From: Thermoleophilia bacterium
Lineage (GTDB): Bacteria > Actinomycetota > Thermoleophilia > Gaiellales > Gaiellaceae
Length of the DNA stretch: 13,252 nucleotides
Assembly (NCBI GenBank): GCA_014534295.1
Contig: JACVRU010000033.1
Span: 1 to 13,252, forward strand
Direction of reading: 5' to 3'
Shown here: piece after piece, positions 1 to 7,065 of the stretch
How the letters are laid out: every line of letters starts with the position of its first letter
How positions within the stretch are numbered: position 1 is the stretch's first letter
The notes under the pieces: model-generated
What the model was told of the DNA's origin: nothing
Seen by the model: the letters and a program-made list of their open reading frames with translations, nothing else
The model's database searches: none
Position numbers and translations under genes: made by a program

Positions 1-558
1 AGCGAGGTCGGGCACCCGGGCCATCGTCCCGTCCTCGTTCATGATCTCGCAGACGACCCCCGCCGGCAGGAGCCCGGCCAGGCGCGCGAGATCGACGGCC
101 GCCTCGGTCTGCCCCTGGCGCTGGAGGACGCCGCCCGGCTTCGCGCGCAGCGGGAAGACGTGGCCCGGCTGGACGAGCGCGTCCGCGCCCTTCGTGGGGT
201 CGATCGCGGTCTGGATCGTGACGGAGCGGTCCTGGGCGGAGATGCCGGTCGTGACGCCCTCGCGGGCCTCGATCGTGACCGTGAAAGCCGTCTCGAAGCG
301 GCTCTCGTTGCGGTCGGTCATCGGCTCGAGGCCCAGCTCGTCGCAGCGCTCCTCGGTGAGACAGAGACAGATCAGCCCGCGCGCGTGCGTGGCCATGAAG
401 TTGACCGCCTCGGGCGTGGCGAATTGCGCGGCGATGACGAGATCGCCCTCGTTCTCGCGATCCTCGTCGTCGACCACGACGACGAAGCGGCCGGAGCGGA
501 TCTCCTCGATCGCCTCCTCGACGCTCGCGAAGGGAGTGGTCGTCACGTCGCTGCTCAC
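1..558 (-). CDS. ribB: 3,4-dihydroxy-2-butanone 4-phosphate synthase (RibB domain, probably RibBA), partial
   Basis: Converts ribulose 5-phosphate to 3,4-dihydroxy-2-butanone 4-phosphate plus formate, the four-carbon precursor of riboflavin; cytosolic. The 186 visible codons cover most of a RibB domain. They show the acidic metal/substrate motif DDEDRENEGDL (residues 30-40), THARGLIC (57-64), GISAQDR (105-111), the GHVFPLRA stretch (132-139) with GGVLQRQGQTEAAVDLARL, and PAGVVCEI (165-172). The reading frame is still open at the window edge, so a C-terminal GTP cyclohydrolase II (RibA) half, common in actinobacteria, may follow outside; this cannot be seen. The start is GTG at 558, whose bases overlap the ribE stop as GTGA. 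No convincing Shine-Dalgarno sequence precedes it, so coupling to ribE is likely. The family assignment is very secure; fusion to RibA is inference. Confidence 0.95.
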   Translation of the reverse strand, partial: MSSDVTTTPFASVEEAIEEIRSGRFVVVVDDEDRENEGDLVIAAQFATPEAVNFMATHARGLICLCLTEERCDELGLEPMTDRNESRFETAFTVTIEAREGVTTGISAQDRSVTIQTAIDPTKGADALVQPGHVFPLRAKPGGVLQRQGQTEAAVDLARLAGLLPAGVVCEIMNEDGTMARVPDLA

Positions 559-1094
559 CTGGTCAGGCGCTCCACGTACTTGGCGAGGATATCCGCCTCG
601 AGATTGACCTCGTCGCCGGGCGCCAGGCCGCCGAGCGTCGTCTCGGCCAGCGTGTGCGGGACGAGCGCCACCGCGATCCCGCCTCCGTCGAGGGCGGCGA
701 CTGTCAGCGATACGCCGTCGACCGCGATCGAGCCCTTCTCGACGCAGTACCGGAGGAGGTCGTCCGGGACGTCGAGCCAGACGACGCCGTCCTCGACGGA
801 GCGCACCGTCCCGGTGCCGTCGACATGCCCCTGGACGACGTGGCCGCCCATCGGCGCGCCGGCCCGCAGAGCCGGCTCGACGTTAACCTCGTCCCCGAAC
901 GGCTTCACGCGCGCGAGCGTCTCGGGGACGACGTCGAAGGCGAGGCGGCCGTCGCTCGCCTCGACGACGGTCAGGCAGACGCCGTCGATCGCGACCGAGT
1001 CGCCGACCTCGGCGCCCGTGCCGCACTCGACGACGAGCCGACGGTCGTCGAAGGACGCGACGCGGCCGCGCTCGTGGACGATCCCGGTGAACAC
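555..1094 (-). CDS. ribE: riboflavin synthase alpha chain
   Basis: Dismutates two 6,7-dimethyl-8-ribityllumazine molecules into riboflavin and a pyrimidinedione, the last step of riboflavin synthesis. The protein has 179 residues and begins with the family signature MFTGIV. It consists of two tandem lumazine-binding repeats, about 1-88 and 89-179. Each repeat carries the expected GDSVAIDGVCLTV (31-43) or GSIAVDGVSLTV (121-132) strand motif, and there is a GHVDGTG turn at 89-95. The C-terminus VNLEADILAKYVERL is typical. Length is slightly below the usual 195-215 but nothing essential appears missing. The start is GTG at 1094, nine bases after the stop of the 66-residue unknown gene; its own stop overlaps the ribB start by four bases. 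It is sometimes named ribC in other nomenclature. Confidence 0.96.
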   Translation of the reverse strand: MFTGIVHERGRVASFDDRRLVVECGTGAEVGDSVAIDGVCLTVVEASDGRLAFDVVPETLARVKPFGDEVNVEPALRAGAPMGGHVVQGHVDGTGTVRSVEDGVVWLDVPDDLLRYCVEKGSIAVDGVSLTVAALDGGGIAVALVPHTLAETTLGGLAPGDEVNLEADILAKYVERLTR

Positions 1095-1103
1095 ACCGGG
1101 ACG

Positions 1104-1304
1104 TTAGCCCGCGGAGACTTCCTGGAGGGTCTCGCGAACGAGCCGGTCGAGCTCGGGCCGCGGCGCCCCCTGACGGAGCGCCTCTCGCAGTTCGGCCGCG
1201 TCCGCCCGGTCCTCCCGCTCGACGGCACCGAGCAGCTCGTCGTCGGAGATGTGGCCGGCGAGCCAGCGGGACATGGTGTGGACGAGGTCAGGGCTCGCGG
1301 ACAT
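1104..1304 (-). CDS. 66-residue uncharacterised protein between ribD and ribE
   Basis: Not recognised. The frame encodes 66 residues, rich in Glu, Asp, Arg and Leu, with no signal peptide or membrane segment. It looks wholly helical, with stretches such as SRWLAGHISDDELLGAVE (12-29) and a charged C-terminal half ending LVRETLQEVSAG. The ATG at 1304 overlaps the end of ribD by 17 bases; a second in-frame ATG at 1274 would leave a 13-base gap and give a 56-residue protein. Neither has a clear Shine-Dalgarno sequence. It is supported as real because it fills the gap between ribD and ribE, ends nine bases before the ribE start, and uses the GC-rich third-position pattern of its neighbours. It could be a small regulator or accessory protein of riboflavin synthesis, but nothing in the sequence proves a function. 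Confidence 0.6.
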   Translation of the reverse strand: MSASPDLVHTMSRWLAGHISDDELLGAVEREDRADAAELREALRQGAPRPELDRLVRETLQEVSAG

Positions 1305-2214
1305 AGGCAGAAAGGAGCACGTCCTCCCCCACCGTCCCGGCCTCGAAACGGCGCAAACGCAGCGGCCGCGGCAGATCGCCCAGGAAGCGCGGGCCGTCGC
1401 CGGAGACGACCGGCGCCACGAAGACGAGCAGCTTGTCCACTAACCCAGCCACGAGGAAGGCGGTGGCGAGCGTCGGCCCGCCCTCGAGCAGCAGCGACTG
1501 GACGCCCTCGCGGCCCAGCCGGCCGAGCTCCGCGGGGAGCGGGCCGGAGACCAGCTCGAAACCTTCTGGCAAGGGGCCGGATCCGAAAACGAGCCGGCGC
1601 GGCTGCCGTGCGGCGTCGACGCCGCGGGCGGTCAGCTCGGGGCTGTCCGCCCGAAACGTCCCCATCCCGACGGCGACGGCGTCGGACCGCGCGCGCAGCT
1701 CGTGGACGAGGCTGCGGCTCTCCTCGCCCGAGACCCAGCGCGAGCCGGGGACGGTGACGCGGCCGTCGAGGGAGACCGCGGCCTTGTGGGTCACGAACGG
1801 GCGGCCCAGCGTCGTCCACGTCCGCCAGGCCTCGTTCTGCCGGCGCGCCTCGAACGAGTCGAGGAGCTCGACCTCCAGGCCCGCGGCGCGCAGCCGCGCG
1901 AGCCCGTCCTGGGTCGGGTGGTCGGCGCCGACGACGACGCGCGCGATGCCGGCTGCGAGCACGGCGTCCACGCACGGCGGCGTGCGGCCGTGGCCGGAGC
2001 AGGGAGCGAGAGTCACGTAGAGCGTCGCCCCGCGAGCCCGCTCGCCCGCCCGCTCGAGGGCGGCGACCTCCGCGTGGGGCCCGCCGGCCCGTTCGTGCCA
2101 GCCCTCGCCGACGACCTCCTCCCCGTGGGCGACCACGGCGCCGACGACCGGGTTGGGATGCGTCGTCGCCCGGCCCCGCTCGGCCAGCTCGAGGGCCCGC
2201 TCGAGATGGGTCAT
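1288..2214 (-). CDS. ribD: bifunctional diaminohydroxyphosphoribosylaminopyrimidine deaminase / 5-amino-6-(5-phosphoribosylamino)uracil reductase
   Basis: Carries out the second and third steps of the GTP branch of riboflavin synthesis: zinc-dependent deamination of the pyrimidine, then NADPH-dependent reduction of the ribose side chain. The N-terminal cytidine-deaminase-like domain (about 1-115) has HPNPVVGAVV (19-28), HAE (47-49, zinc ligand and catalytic Glu) and PC-x8-C with GRTPPC (Cys72, Cys81, zinc ligands). The C-terminal DHFR-like reductase domain starts near GRPFVTHKAAVSLDGR (137-152) and contains LLLEGGPTLATAF. The 308-residue length is slightly short for the fused form, and the linker after GADH (96-99) looks trimmed. 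The usual TLEPC reads TLAPC here; the zinc ligands are unaffected. The ATG at 2214 overlaps the rpe stop as ATGA. Confidence 0.95.
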   Translation of the reverse strand: MTHLERALELAERGRATTHPNPVVGAVVAHGEEVVGEGWHERAGGPHAEVAALERAGERARGATLYVTLAPCSGHGRTPPCVDAVLAAGIARVVVGADHPTQDGLARLRAAGLEVELLDSFEARRQNEAWRTWTTLGRPFVTHKAAVSLDGRVTVPGSRWVSGEESRSLVHELRARSDAVAVGMGTFRADSPELTARGVDAARQPRRLVFGSGPLPEGFELVSGPLPAELGRLGREGVQSLLLEGGPTLATAFLVAGLVDKLLVFVAPVVSGDGPRFLGDLPRPLRLRRFEAGTVGEDVLLSAYVREP

Positions 2215-2888
2215 GCCAGCGCTTGTACCAGGCCGCCGTAGGCCTGTGCGAGATCCTTCCCGCCGAAGATCGAGCTGCCGGCGACGACCAGGGAGGCACC
2301 CGCCTCGTGCACCTGTCGCACGTTTTCGCTCGAGATGCCGCCGTCGACCTGGACGAAGAGGCGGTCGGGCAGGAGCCCGCGCAGCTCGCGGATCCGGCCG
2401 AGCGCCTCGGACCTGAACTCCTGTCCCGAGTAGCCCGGCTCGATGGACATGCAGAGGCAAAGGTCGGCGTCCTGCGCGGCCGAGGCAGCGTCGTGGACGG
2501 GCGTCGCCGGCTTGAAGGCGACGCCGACGCCGAGGCCGTGCTCGCGGGCGAGCCCGATCGTCGTGCCCGGATCGCCGTCCGCCTCGAGGTGGAACGTCAC
2601 GCTGTCGCCTCCCGCCCGCGCGACCTGGGGGATGTGCTTGTCCGGCTCGGAGACCATCAGGTGGACGTCCAGATGGGCGCCGCCGGCGTGGATCATCGGC
2701 GCGATCGACTGGAGTACGACGGGCCCGATCGTGATCGGCTCGACGAAATGCCCGTCCCCGACGTCGAAGTGGAAGATCCGCGTGCCGGCGTGTAGCAGCG
2801 CCTCGATCTGCTCCCCGAGCCGGGCGAAGTCGGCCGCGTAGAGCGACGGCTCGATCTCGACGGGTCGCACCCAGTCGCGCCAGGCCAC
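2211..2888 (-). CDS. rpe: ribulose-phosphate 3-epimerase
   Basis: Interconverts ribulose 5-phosphate and xylulose 5-phosphate in the pentose phosphate and Calvin pathways; a cytosolic TIM barrel. With the chosen start it has 225 residues, normal for the family. Visible are the N-terminal EPSLYAADFARLG strand, HFDVGDGHF (40-48, metal ligands His40 and Asp42), DVHLMVSEPDK (74-84, His76), MSIEPGYSGQEF (147-158, phosphate/loop motif) and VQVDGGI (179-185, Asp182). The motif normally written DVMDG reads DVGDG. The GTG at 2888, 14 bases after the upstream kinase stop, is preferred; GAGG lies close before it. Alternatives are GTG at codon 7 and an upstream ATG at 2930 inside the kinase gene. Its product equilibrium controls ribulose 5-phosphate, the RibB substrate, which fits its place ahead of ribD. 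Confidence 0.95.
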   Translation of the reverse strand: MAWRDWVRPVEIEPSLYAADFARLGEQIEALLHAGTRIFHFDVGDGHFVEPITIGPVVLQSIAPMIHAGGAHLDVHLMVSEPDKHIPQVARAGGDSVTFHLEADGDPGTTIGLAREHGLGVGVAFKPATPVHDAASAAQDADLCLCMSIEPGYSGQEFRSEALGRIRELRGLLPDRLFVQVDGGISSENVRQVHEAGASLVVAGSSIFGGKDLAQAYGGLVQALA

Positions 2889-2902
2889 GCCCTCGATCGT
2901 AT

Positions 2903-3736
2903 TCAGGCGGTCAGCAGGATGCGCGCGCATTCGAGCATGTCCTCCTCGACCTTGCCCCCGTCGACCCCCCAGTAGAGGGCGTGCACGATGCCCCAGCCGC
3001 GCAGGCGCTCCCGGTCGAGCTCGAGCTCGCCGGCGAGCAGGTCGAGGCGCCTCCGGATCACAGGCGCGCGGACGTCCCAGCGCCGGTCGCGGAGCAGGGA
3101 GGCGACGTCGAATGCGGGCTCGCCGACGGTCGGCTTGGGGTCGATCGCAAGCCAGGGCTCGCGCTCCGCACGCAGGACGTTGCTGCCCTGGAAGTCCTGA
3201 TGGCAGAGGACGAGGCGGGGCTGGGAGGGCGCCAGCTCCCGGACGGCCGCCACGGCCGCGTCGACGAGCGCGCGCTCGAACGGTCGGCCGAGCACGTCCC
3301 AGTCGGCGCGAAGCTGCCCCAGCCATGCGTCCGCCTCGTCGGCCAGCACGCGGAAGGAGTGGTCGGGCGCCGGGGGCAGGCTCCAGAGCCTGCGGAGCAC
3401 GGAGGCCGCGATCGACATCGCCTCCTCGTCGTCCTCGACCTCCCAGAGCGACGTCCCCGGCTCACAGCGCTCCAGCAGGAGCGCGTTCCGCTCCGGGTCG
3501 TGCGCGAGCAGCCGGACCGCGCCGCGGCCTCCATAGTGGAGCAGCGCGTCCGACTCCCGCTCGGCCTCGGCGTGGGGGAAGCCGACCTTGAGCACCACGG
3601 GCGTGCCGTCGGGCAGCTCGGCGCGGAGCGTCAGCGACGCGTGCCCGTGCTCGTATGCCTCGCCGAGCCGCAGAGACCAAGCCTCCGCGCACGCGGCCGC
3701 GAGCGCCGGCGCGCGGGCCCGCCACTCCTCGATCAC
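2903..3736 (-). CDS. aminoglycoside/hydroxyurea phosphotransferase-like kinase (APH(6) type)
   Basis: A 277-residue member of the protein-kinase-like phosphotransferases, closest by eye to the streptomycin 6-kinase / hydroxyurea resistance family. Evidence is LRAELPDGTPVVLKVG with the ATP-anchoring Lys50, the catalytic loop HQDFQGSN (179-186; Asp181 catalytic base, Asn186 metal ligand), and PWLAIDPKP (194-202; Asp199 metal ligand) followed by VGEPAFDVASLLRD, a pattern characteristic of this family. All key kinase residues are present, so it should be active, but the substrate cannot be read from sequence. Its place inside a housekeeping cluster argues for a metabolite or sugar as substrate, with a resistance role less likely. 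The GTG at 3736 overlaps the rsmB stop as GTGA, giving MIEEWRARAPALAAACAEAW; this is preferred to an upstream start inside rsmB. Confidence 0.85.
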   Translation of the reverse strand: MIEEWRARAPALAAACAEAWSLRLGEAYEHGHASLTLRAELPDGTPVVLKVGFPHAEAERESDALLHYGGRGAVRLLAHDPERNALLLERCEPGTSLWEVEDDEEAMSIAASVLRRLWSLPPAPDHSFRVLADEADAWLGQLRADWDVLGRPFERALVDAAVAAVRELAPSQPRLVLCHQDFQGSNVLRAEREPWLAIDPKPTVGEPAFDVASLLRDRRWDVRAPVIRRRLDLLAGELELDRERLRGWGIVHALYWGVDGGKVEEDMLECARILLTA

Positions 3737-4944
3737 GGCACTCGGAGCCGCCCGACGAAGAAGCCGCTCGTCCCGTGGATGTGGGGCAGCGTCAGCAGGA
3801 ACTCCGGCCGCTGCGGGTGCCGGTACGCGGGCCACTCGTCGGCGAGGGACGGATCCGGCTCGAGCCCCGAGGCGTCGACGACCGCCTCGTTCTCCGCCCT
3901 GCTGATCGTGCAGACCGCGTAGACAACCGTCCCGCTCGGCCGCACGCGCTCCGACGCCGCGCGGAGCAGCGCGAGCTGGAGCTCCGGCAGCGGTTGCGCA
4001 CGCCAGCGGAGGTCGGGCCGCTGGGCGAGCACGCCGAGCCCCGAGCAGGGCGCGTCGACGAGCGCGCGGTCGAAGCCGGTCAGCTCGGGGGGCAGGTCGG
4101 TGGCGTCCGCGTTGACGACGTGGACGTTCGCCGCGCCGAGGCGGCGGGCGTTCTGCGCCAGCTCCCGCGCGCGGCCCGGATGCAGCTCGACCGCGGTCAC
4201 ATCGCCCGCGAGCATCGTCGCCTTGCCGCCGGGGGCCGCGCAGGAGTCGAGGATCCGCTCGCCCTCCCGCCCTCCGACCGCGAGCCCGGCGAGCTGGGAG
4301 GCACGGCTCTGCGGCCAGATGCGCCCCTCCGCGAGCGCTCGGTCGTCGACGCGCTCGACGCGCCAGGCGCCGGGGACGTCCGTCGGCTCGCCCTCGAGCT
4401 CGCCGCGGACGAGGCGGACGACGGTCTCCGGCGGCTCGTGCTGCCCGCGCATCAGCGCGAGCGCGTCCTCCTCCCCGAGCTCCTCGCGCCAGAGCTCGTA
4501 GATCCAGTCGGGATACGAGTGCTTGAGCGGCCCCTCCGGGAGCGAGCGGACCAGCTCGCGGATGCCGTCGCCGAGGCGCCGCAAGACGGCGTTCGCGAAC
4601 GGGACGGCCCGCTCGAGCCGCGCCCGTCGCACGAGCTCCACCGACTCGTTCACCGCCGCGTAGCGGGGCACGCCCTCGACATACGCCAGCTGGTAGGCGC
4701 CGAGGCGGAGGGCGGCCAGCACCGGCGGGTCGAGCTTCCGAACAGGCCGGCGGCCCAGCGTCTCGATCGCGTGGTCGAGCGTGCGGACGCGCTGGACGGT
4801 GCCGTAGGCGAGCCGCTGCGCGAGCGCCCGGTCGCGCTCGTCGAGCCCCTCCGCGGCCGCGGCCAGCGCCCGATCGGCATAGGCGTCGTGCTCGAACACC
4901 CGCCGGACGACCTCGTAGGCGGCGCGCCGAGCCGGCGAGATCAC
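3733..4944 (-). CDS. rsmB: 16S rRNA (cytosine(967)-C(5))-methyltransferase RsmB
   Basis: S-adenosylmethionine-dependent m5C methyltransferase acting on 16S rRNA near position 967 (E. coli numbering). It has 403 residues. An N-terminal NusB-like RNA-binding domain (about 1-130, with VPRYAAVNESVELVR at 92-106) is followed by a Rossmann methyltransferase domain. SAM-binding motif I is LDSCAAPGGKA (232-242). The two conserved cysteines are in VDAPCSGLG (Cys300, catalytic type) and YAVCTISRAENE (Cys345, product release type; YSTCT is commoner). The GTG at 4944 overlaps the fmt stop as GTGA. Much longer in-frame extension upstream is only the shadow of fmt. The fmt-rsmB pair is a very common bacterial arrangement, which supports the call. 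Confidence 0.95.
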   Translation of the reverse strand: MISPARRAAYEVVRRVFEHDAYADRALAAAAEGLDERDRALAQRLAYGTVQRVRTLDHAIETLGRRPVRKLDPPVLAALRLGAYQLAYVEGVPRYAAVNESVELVRRARLERAVPFANAVLRRLGDGIRELVRSLPEGPLKHSYPDWIYELWREELGEEDALALMRGQHEPPETVVRLVRGELEGEPTDVPGAWRVERVDDRALAEGRIWPQSRASQLAGLAVGGREGERILDSCAAPGGKATMLAGDVTAVELHPGRARELAQNARRLGAANVHVVNADATDLPPELTGFDRALVDAPCSGLGVLAQRPDLRWRAQPLPELQLALLRAASERVRPSGTVVYAVCTISRAENEAVVDASGLEPDPSLADEWPAYRHPQRPEFLLTLPHIHGTSGFFVGRLRVP

Positions 4945-5735
4945 CGCAGTCCCCGTTGGAACTCCTCGTAGCTCATCCTGCGCCGCCCCGCGGGCTGCAC
5001 CTCCAGCGGCCTCCCCGCCCCGTCCACGCGCCAGACGATCACCTCCCGGCCGTCGAGCACTGCCCGTGCGCCGATGTGCGGCGACAGCGCGCGCACTCTG
5101 CGGACGATCTCCTCGGACGGGCGCGACCAGTCGAGCTCGCGGTCGGCCGCTGTGATCTTCTTCGCGTACGTGGCCCCCTCGTCCGGCTGCGGTCGGAAGG
5201 ACGGCTCTGGGAGCGCCTCGTCGAGCAGCTCCACCGCGAGGGGCGCCGCCTTCGCGTACACGGCGCCGGCGTCGTCGCCGGGCGCGATCGGAAACGCTCG
5301 CTGCGCGGCGATCGGGCCGGCATCGAGCTCGGGAGTCGTCCGGTGGATCGTGACGCCCGTCTCCTCGTCCCCTGCCATGATCGCCCGCTCGACCGGCGCC
5401 GCGCCCCGCCACCGCGGCAGCAGCGACGGGTGGACGTTCAGCCAGAGCGCCCGGTCGAGCAGCGGTGTCGGGATCAGCACTCCGTAGGCCGCGACCACGA
5501 CTATGTCGACTCCCAGCTCCGTCTCGGCGCCCAGCCGCTCGGGCTGCCGGACCGGGATGCCGAGCCGCTCGGCGACCTCCTTCGCGGGCGGCGGGCCCGG
5601 CCTGCGGCCGCGGCCGCGGGGCCGGTCGGGCCGCGTCAGCAGGAACGCGACCTCGTCCCGCGCCGCCAGCCGCTCGAGCACGTCCGCCCCGAAGGGCGCA
5701 GTGGCTGCGACGCCGATCACGGCCTCCCGCGCCAC
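4941..5735 (-). CDS. fmt: methionyl-tRNA formyltransferase
   Basis: Transfers a formyl group from 10-formyl-tetrahydrofolate to initiator Met-tRNA, the counterpart of the deformylase encoded upstream. The catalytic triad appears as Asn100, His102 and Asp138 in NVHPSLLPRWRGAAP (100-114) and TPELDAGPI (134-142). The spacing between the three matches E. coli Asn106/His108/Asp144 exactly. The loop RPDRPRGRGR (35-44) and KKITAADRELDWS mark the rest of the formyltransferase and C-terminal tRNA-binding domains. At 264 residues it is shorter than the usual 305-315, with the loss mainly in the C-terminal domain. The GTG at 5735 is used; a GTG five codons later is equally possible. The gene begins 19 bases after the membrane-protein stop, without an obvious Shine-Dalgarno sequence. 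Confidence 0.96.
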   Translation of the reverse strand: MAREAVIGVAATAPFGADVLERLAARDEVAFLLTRPDRPRGRGRRPGPPPAKEVAERLGIPVRQPERLGAETELGVDIVVVAAYGVLIPTPLLDRALWLNVHPSLLPRWRGAAPVERAIMAGDEETGVTIHRTTPELDAGPIAAQRAFPIAPGDDAGAVYAKAAPLAVELLDEALPEPSFRPQPDEGATYAKKITAADRELDWSRPSEEIVRRVRALSPHIGARAVLDGREVIVWRVDGAGRPLEVQPAGRRRMSYEEFQRGLR

Positions 5736-5754
5736 GGCGACGAGTCTGGGGACG

Positions 5755-6420
5755 CTAGGCCGCCGCCGGCCGGCGCGTCGCCAGCCAGACGGCGACGACG
5801 AGGATCCAGACGGGCGTACCGAAGAAGAGCACGGCCCAGGAGACGAACGGGACGAGCGAGACCACGGCGAAGATCGCGCTCACGATCCCGAGCCAGAGCG
5901 GCAGCACGCGCGTCCGCAGGGCCACGATCGCCGTCGCGGCGTAGAGCGCCGCGAGGAAGAAGGTGCCCGTGACGAAGATGCCGTCGGCCACCCACCAGAG
6001 CGTCTCCGCCGCCTGCGCGCTCAGATTCCGGTCGTCGGACGCCGCGATCGTGCCGGAGACCTGCGTGCCGATGGAGGTCGCCGTGAGCAACGCCGCGCCG
6101 AGGCCGCCCGCGTGCGCGACGCTCGCCAGCCGGCCGACGCCTCCTTCCGCCCAGTGGAGCGACGCGCGCAGGCTCCCGAGGAACCAGAGGAAGAGAAAGA
6201 TGCCGAGAAAGAAGAGCCAGGCCCCGATCCAGATCGTCGTCTCCTCGTCACGGAAGAAGGTCAGGTACTGCTCTGCTGTCGCCTCGCCGCCGGGCGTGTC
6301 CCCCAGCCCCTCGAAGACGAAGACGCCGGCTACGAAGAGAACGACCGCGCCGACACCGGTCCACGGGGCGTAGCGCTCCCATCGCTGAGGCGTCCAGGTG
6401 GTCTCGGGGGCCGCGGCCAC
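5755..6420 (-). CDS. six-helix membrane protein of unknown function
   Basis: A 221-residue integral membrane protein not recognised as a named family. Hydrophobic segments fall at about 21-38, 62-84, 101-123, 142-168, 174-191 and 193-214. Charged or polar residues lie between them and a short basic tail (ATRRPAAA) ends the protein. The loop between helices 1 and 2 (39-61) contains GDTPGGEATAEQYLTFFRD, and Trp residues cluster near the membrane borders (about 143, 176, 195, 205). No enzyme motif or cleavable signal is evident. The start is GTG at 6420, which coincides with the predicted transcription start of a good promoter immediately upstream, so translation is probably leaderless. It separates def from fmt, normally neighbours, and is followed by fmt after 19 bases, so its promoter may also serve fmt and the genes beyond. 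Confidence 0.8.
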   Translation of the reverse strand: MAAAPETTWTPQRWERYAPWTGVGAVVLFVAGVFVFEGLGDTPGGEATAEQYLTFFRDEETTIWIGAWLFFLGIFLFLWFLGSLRASLHWAEGGVGRLASVAHAGGLGAALLTATSIGTQVSGTIAASDDRNLSAQAAETLWWVADGIFVTGTFFLAALYAATAIVALRTRVLPLWLGIVSAIFAVVSLVPFVSWAVLFFGTPVWILVVAVWLATRRPAAA

Positions 6421-6426
6421 GGCGAG

Positions 6427-6455
6427 ACCCTAAATCGCAGCGGTCGGCCTGACAA
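6427..6455 (-). promoter_or_regulatory. promoter of the membrane-protein gene (leaderless)
   Basis: Reading the minus strand, TTGTCA (6455-6450) is followed by a 17-base spacer and TAGGGT (6432-6427). These are a close fit to the sigma-70/SigA -35 TTGACA and the actinobacterial -10 TANNNT at optimal spacing. Six bases after the -10 comes the GTG at 6420, so the first transcribed base should be the first base of the start codon. No Shine-Dalgarno sequence could be present on such a transcript. This promoter lies in the 72-base gap after def. Confidence 0.6.
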
Positions 6456-6492
6456 GGGGGCGGCGACGGGCGGCGATGCGCGCCGGCGACGA

Positions 6493-7059
6493 CTAGACGA
6501 GCGCGATCCGCGGGCGAAGCACCGACAGGGCCTCGCGCTGCGCCTCCGGCGTCGTCCGGTCGACGATCAGCACGCCGTCCAGATGGTCGACCTCGTGCTG
6601 GACGACGCGCGCGCCGGGCTCGTCGAGCTCGAGCCGGACGTCGGCGCCCGTCTCGTCCTTGCCCTCGACGGCGATCGCGGTCGGCCGCTCGACCGGGACG
6701 AGCACGCCCTGGAGCGACAGGCAGCCCTCGTCCTCGCTCGAGGTCTGCTCGCTGCGTTCGACGACGACGGGGTTGACGAGCGCAACCGGCTCCTGCTCCC
6801 GGTCCACCTGGAAGACGAGCACGCGGCGCAGCACGCCCAGCTGGGTCGCGGCCAGGCCGATCCCGTTCGCGTCGACCATCAGCTGCTTCAGCCGGCGAAC
6901 CAACCGGTCGAGGTCGTCGTCGAAGTCCTCCACCTCGCGCGCCTTCAGCCGCAGCGCTGGGTCCCCATACTGGCGGATCTGCGACAGGGCCGTCCGGCGC
7001 ACCGCCTCGCGCTGCGCGTCGAGCTCCTCCTCGCGGATCTGCCCCTGCTCCTGCGCCAC
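6493..7059 (-). CDS. def: peptide deformylase
   Basis: Metalloenzyme that removes the N-formyl group from nascent proteins, partner of Fmt. All three family motifs are intact in the 188-residue product: motif 1 GIGLAATQ (66-73), motif 2 EGCLS (111-115, metal ligand Cys113) and motif 3 QHEVDHLDG (154-162, metal ligands His155 and His159, catalytic Glu156). The usual N-terminus aligns with SQIRQYGDPALR (26-37). The protein therefore carries about 25 extra residues, rich in Glu, Gln and Arg and probably helical, if the GTG at 7059 is used. That GTG is supported by a -10-like element exactly six bases upstream. The gene follows the SnoaL-like relic and is not directly joined to priA. Confidence 0.96.
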   Translation of the reverse strand: MAQEQGQIREEELDAQREAVRRTALSQIRQYGDPALRLKAREVEDFDDDLDRLVRRLKQLMVDANGIGLAATQLGVLRRVLVFQVDREQEPVALVNPVVVERSEQTSSEDEGCLSLQGVLVPVERPTAIAVEGKDETGADVRLELDEPGARVVQHEVDHLDGVLIVDRTTPEAQREALSVLRPRIALV

Positions 7060-7065
7060 TCGGGC

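Noticed and set aside
1..2214. FMN riboswitch before the riboflavin genes
   Set aside because: The rib genes follow rpe without any untranslated gap, and no RFN-type conserved helices were seen in any intergenic stretch.
3655..4971. 438-codon plus-strand open frame antisense to rsmB
   Set aside because: It lies opposite a gene with all catalytic motifs and encodes repetitive Arg/Ala/Glu-rich sequence. Similar shadows at 160-1107, 654-1757 and 2981-3922 were dropped for the same reason.
4945..5412. N-terminal extension of RsmB by 156 codons
   Set aside because: It is the shadow of fmt in another frame; the NusB-like domain begins right after GTG 4944.
6456..6492. Possible transcription terminator after def
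   Set aside because: On the minus strand only a five-pair stem (CGGCG/CGCCG, loop CGCAT) is seen, with no U-rich tail. GC-rich sequence forms such stems by chance.
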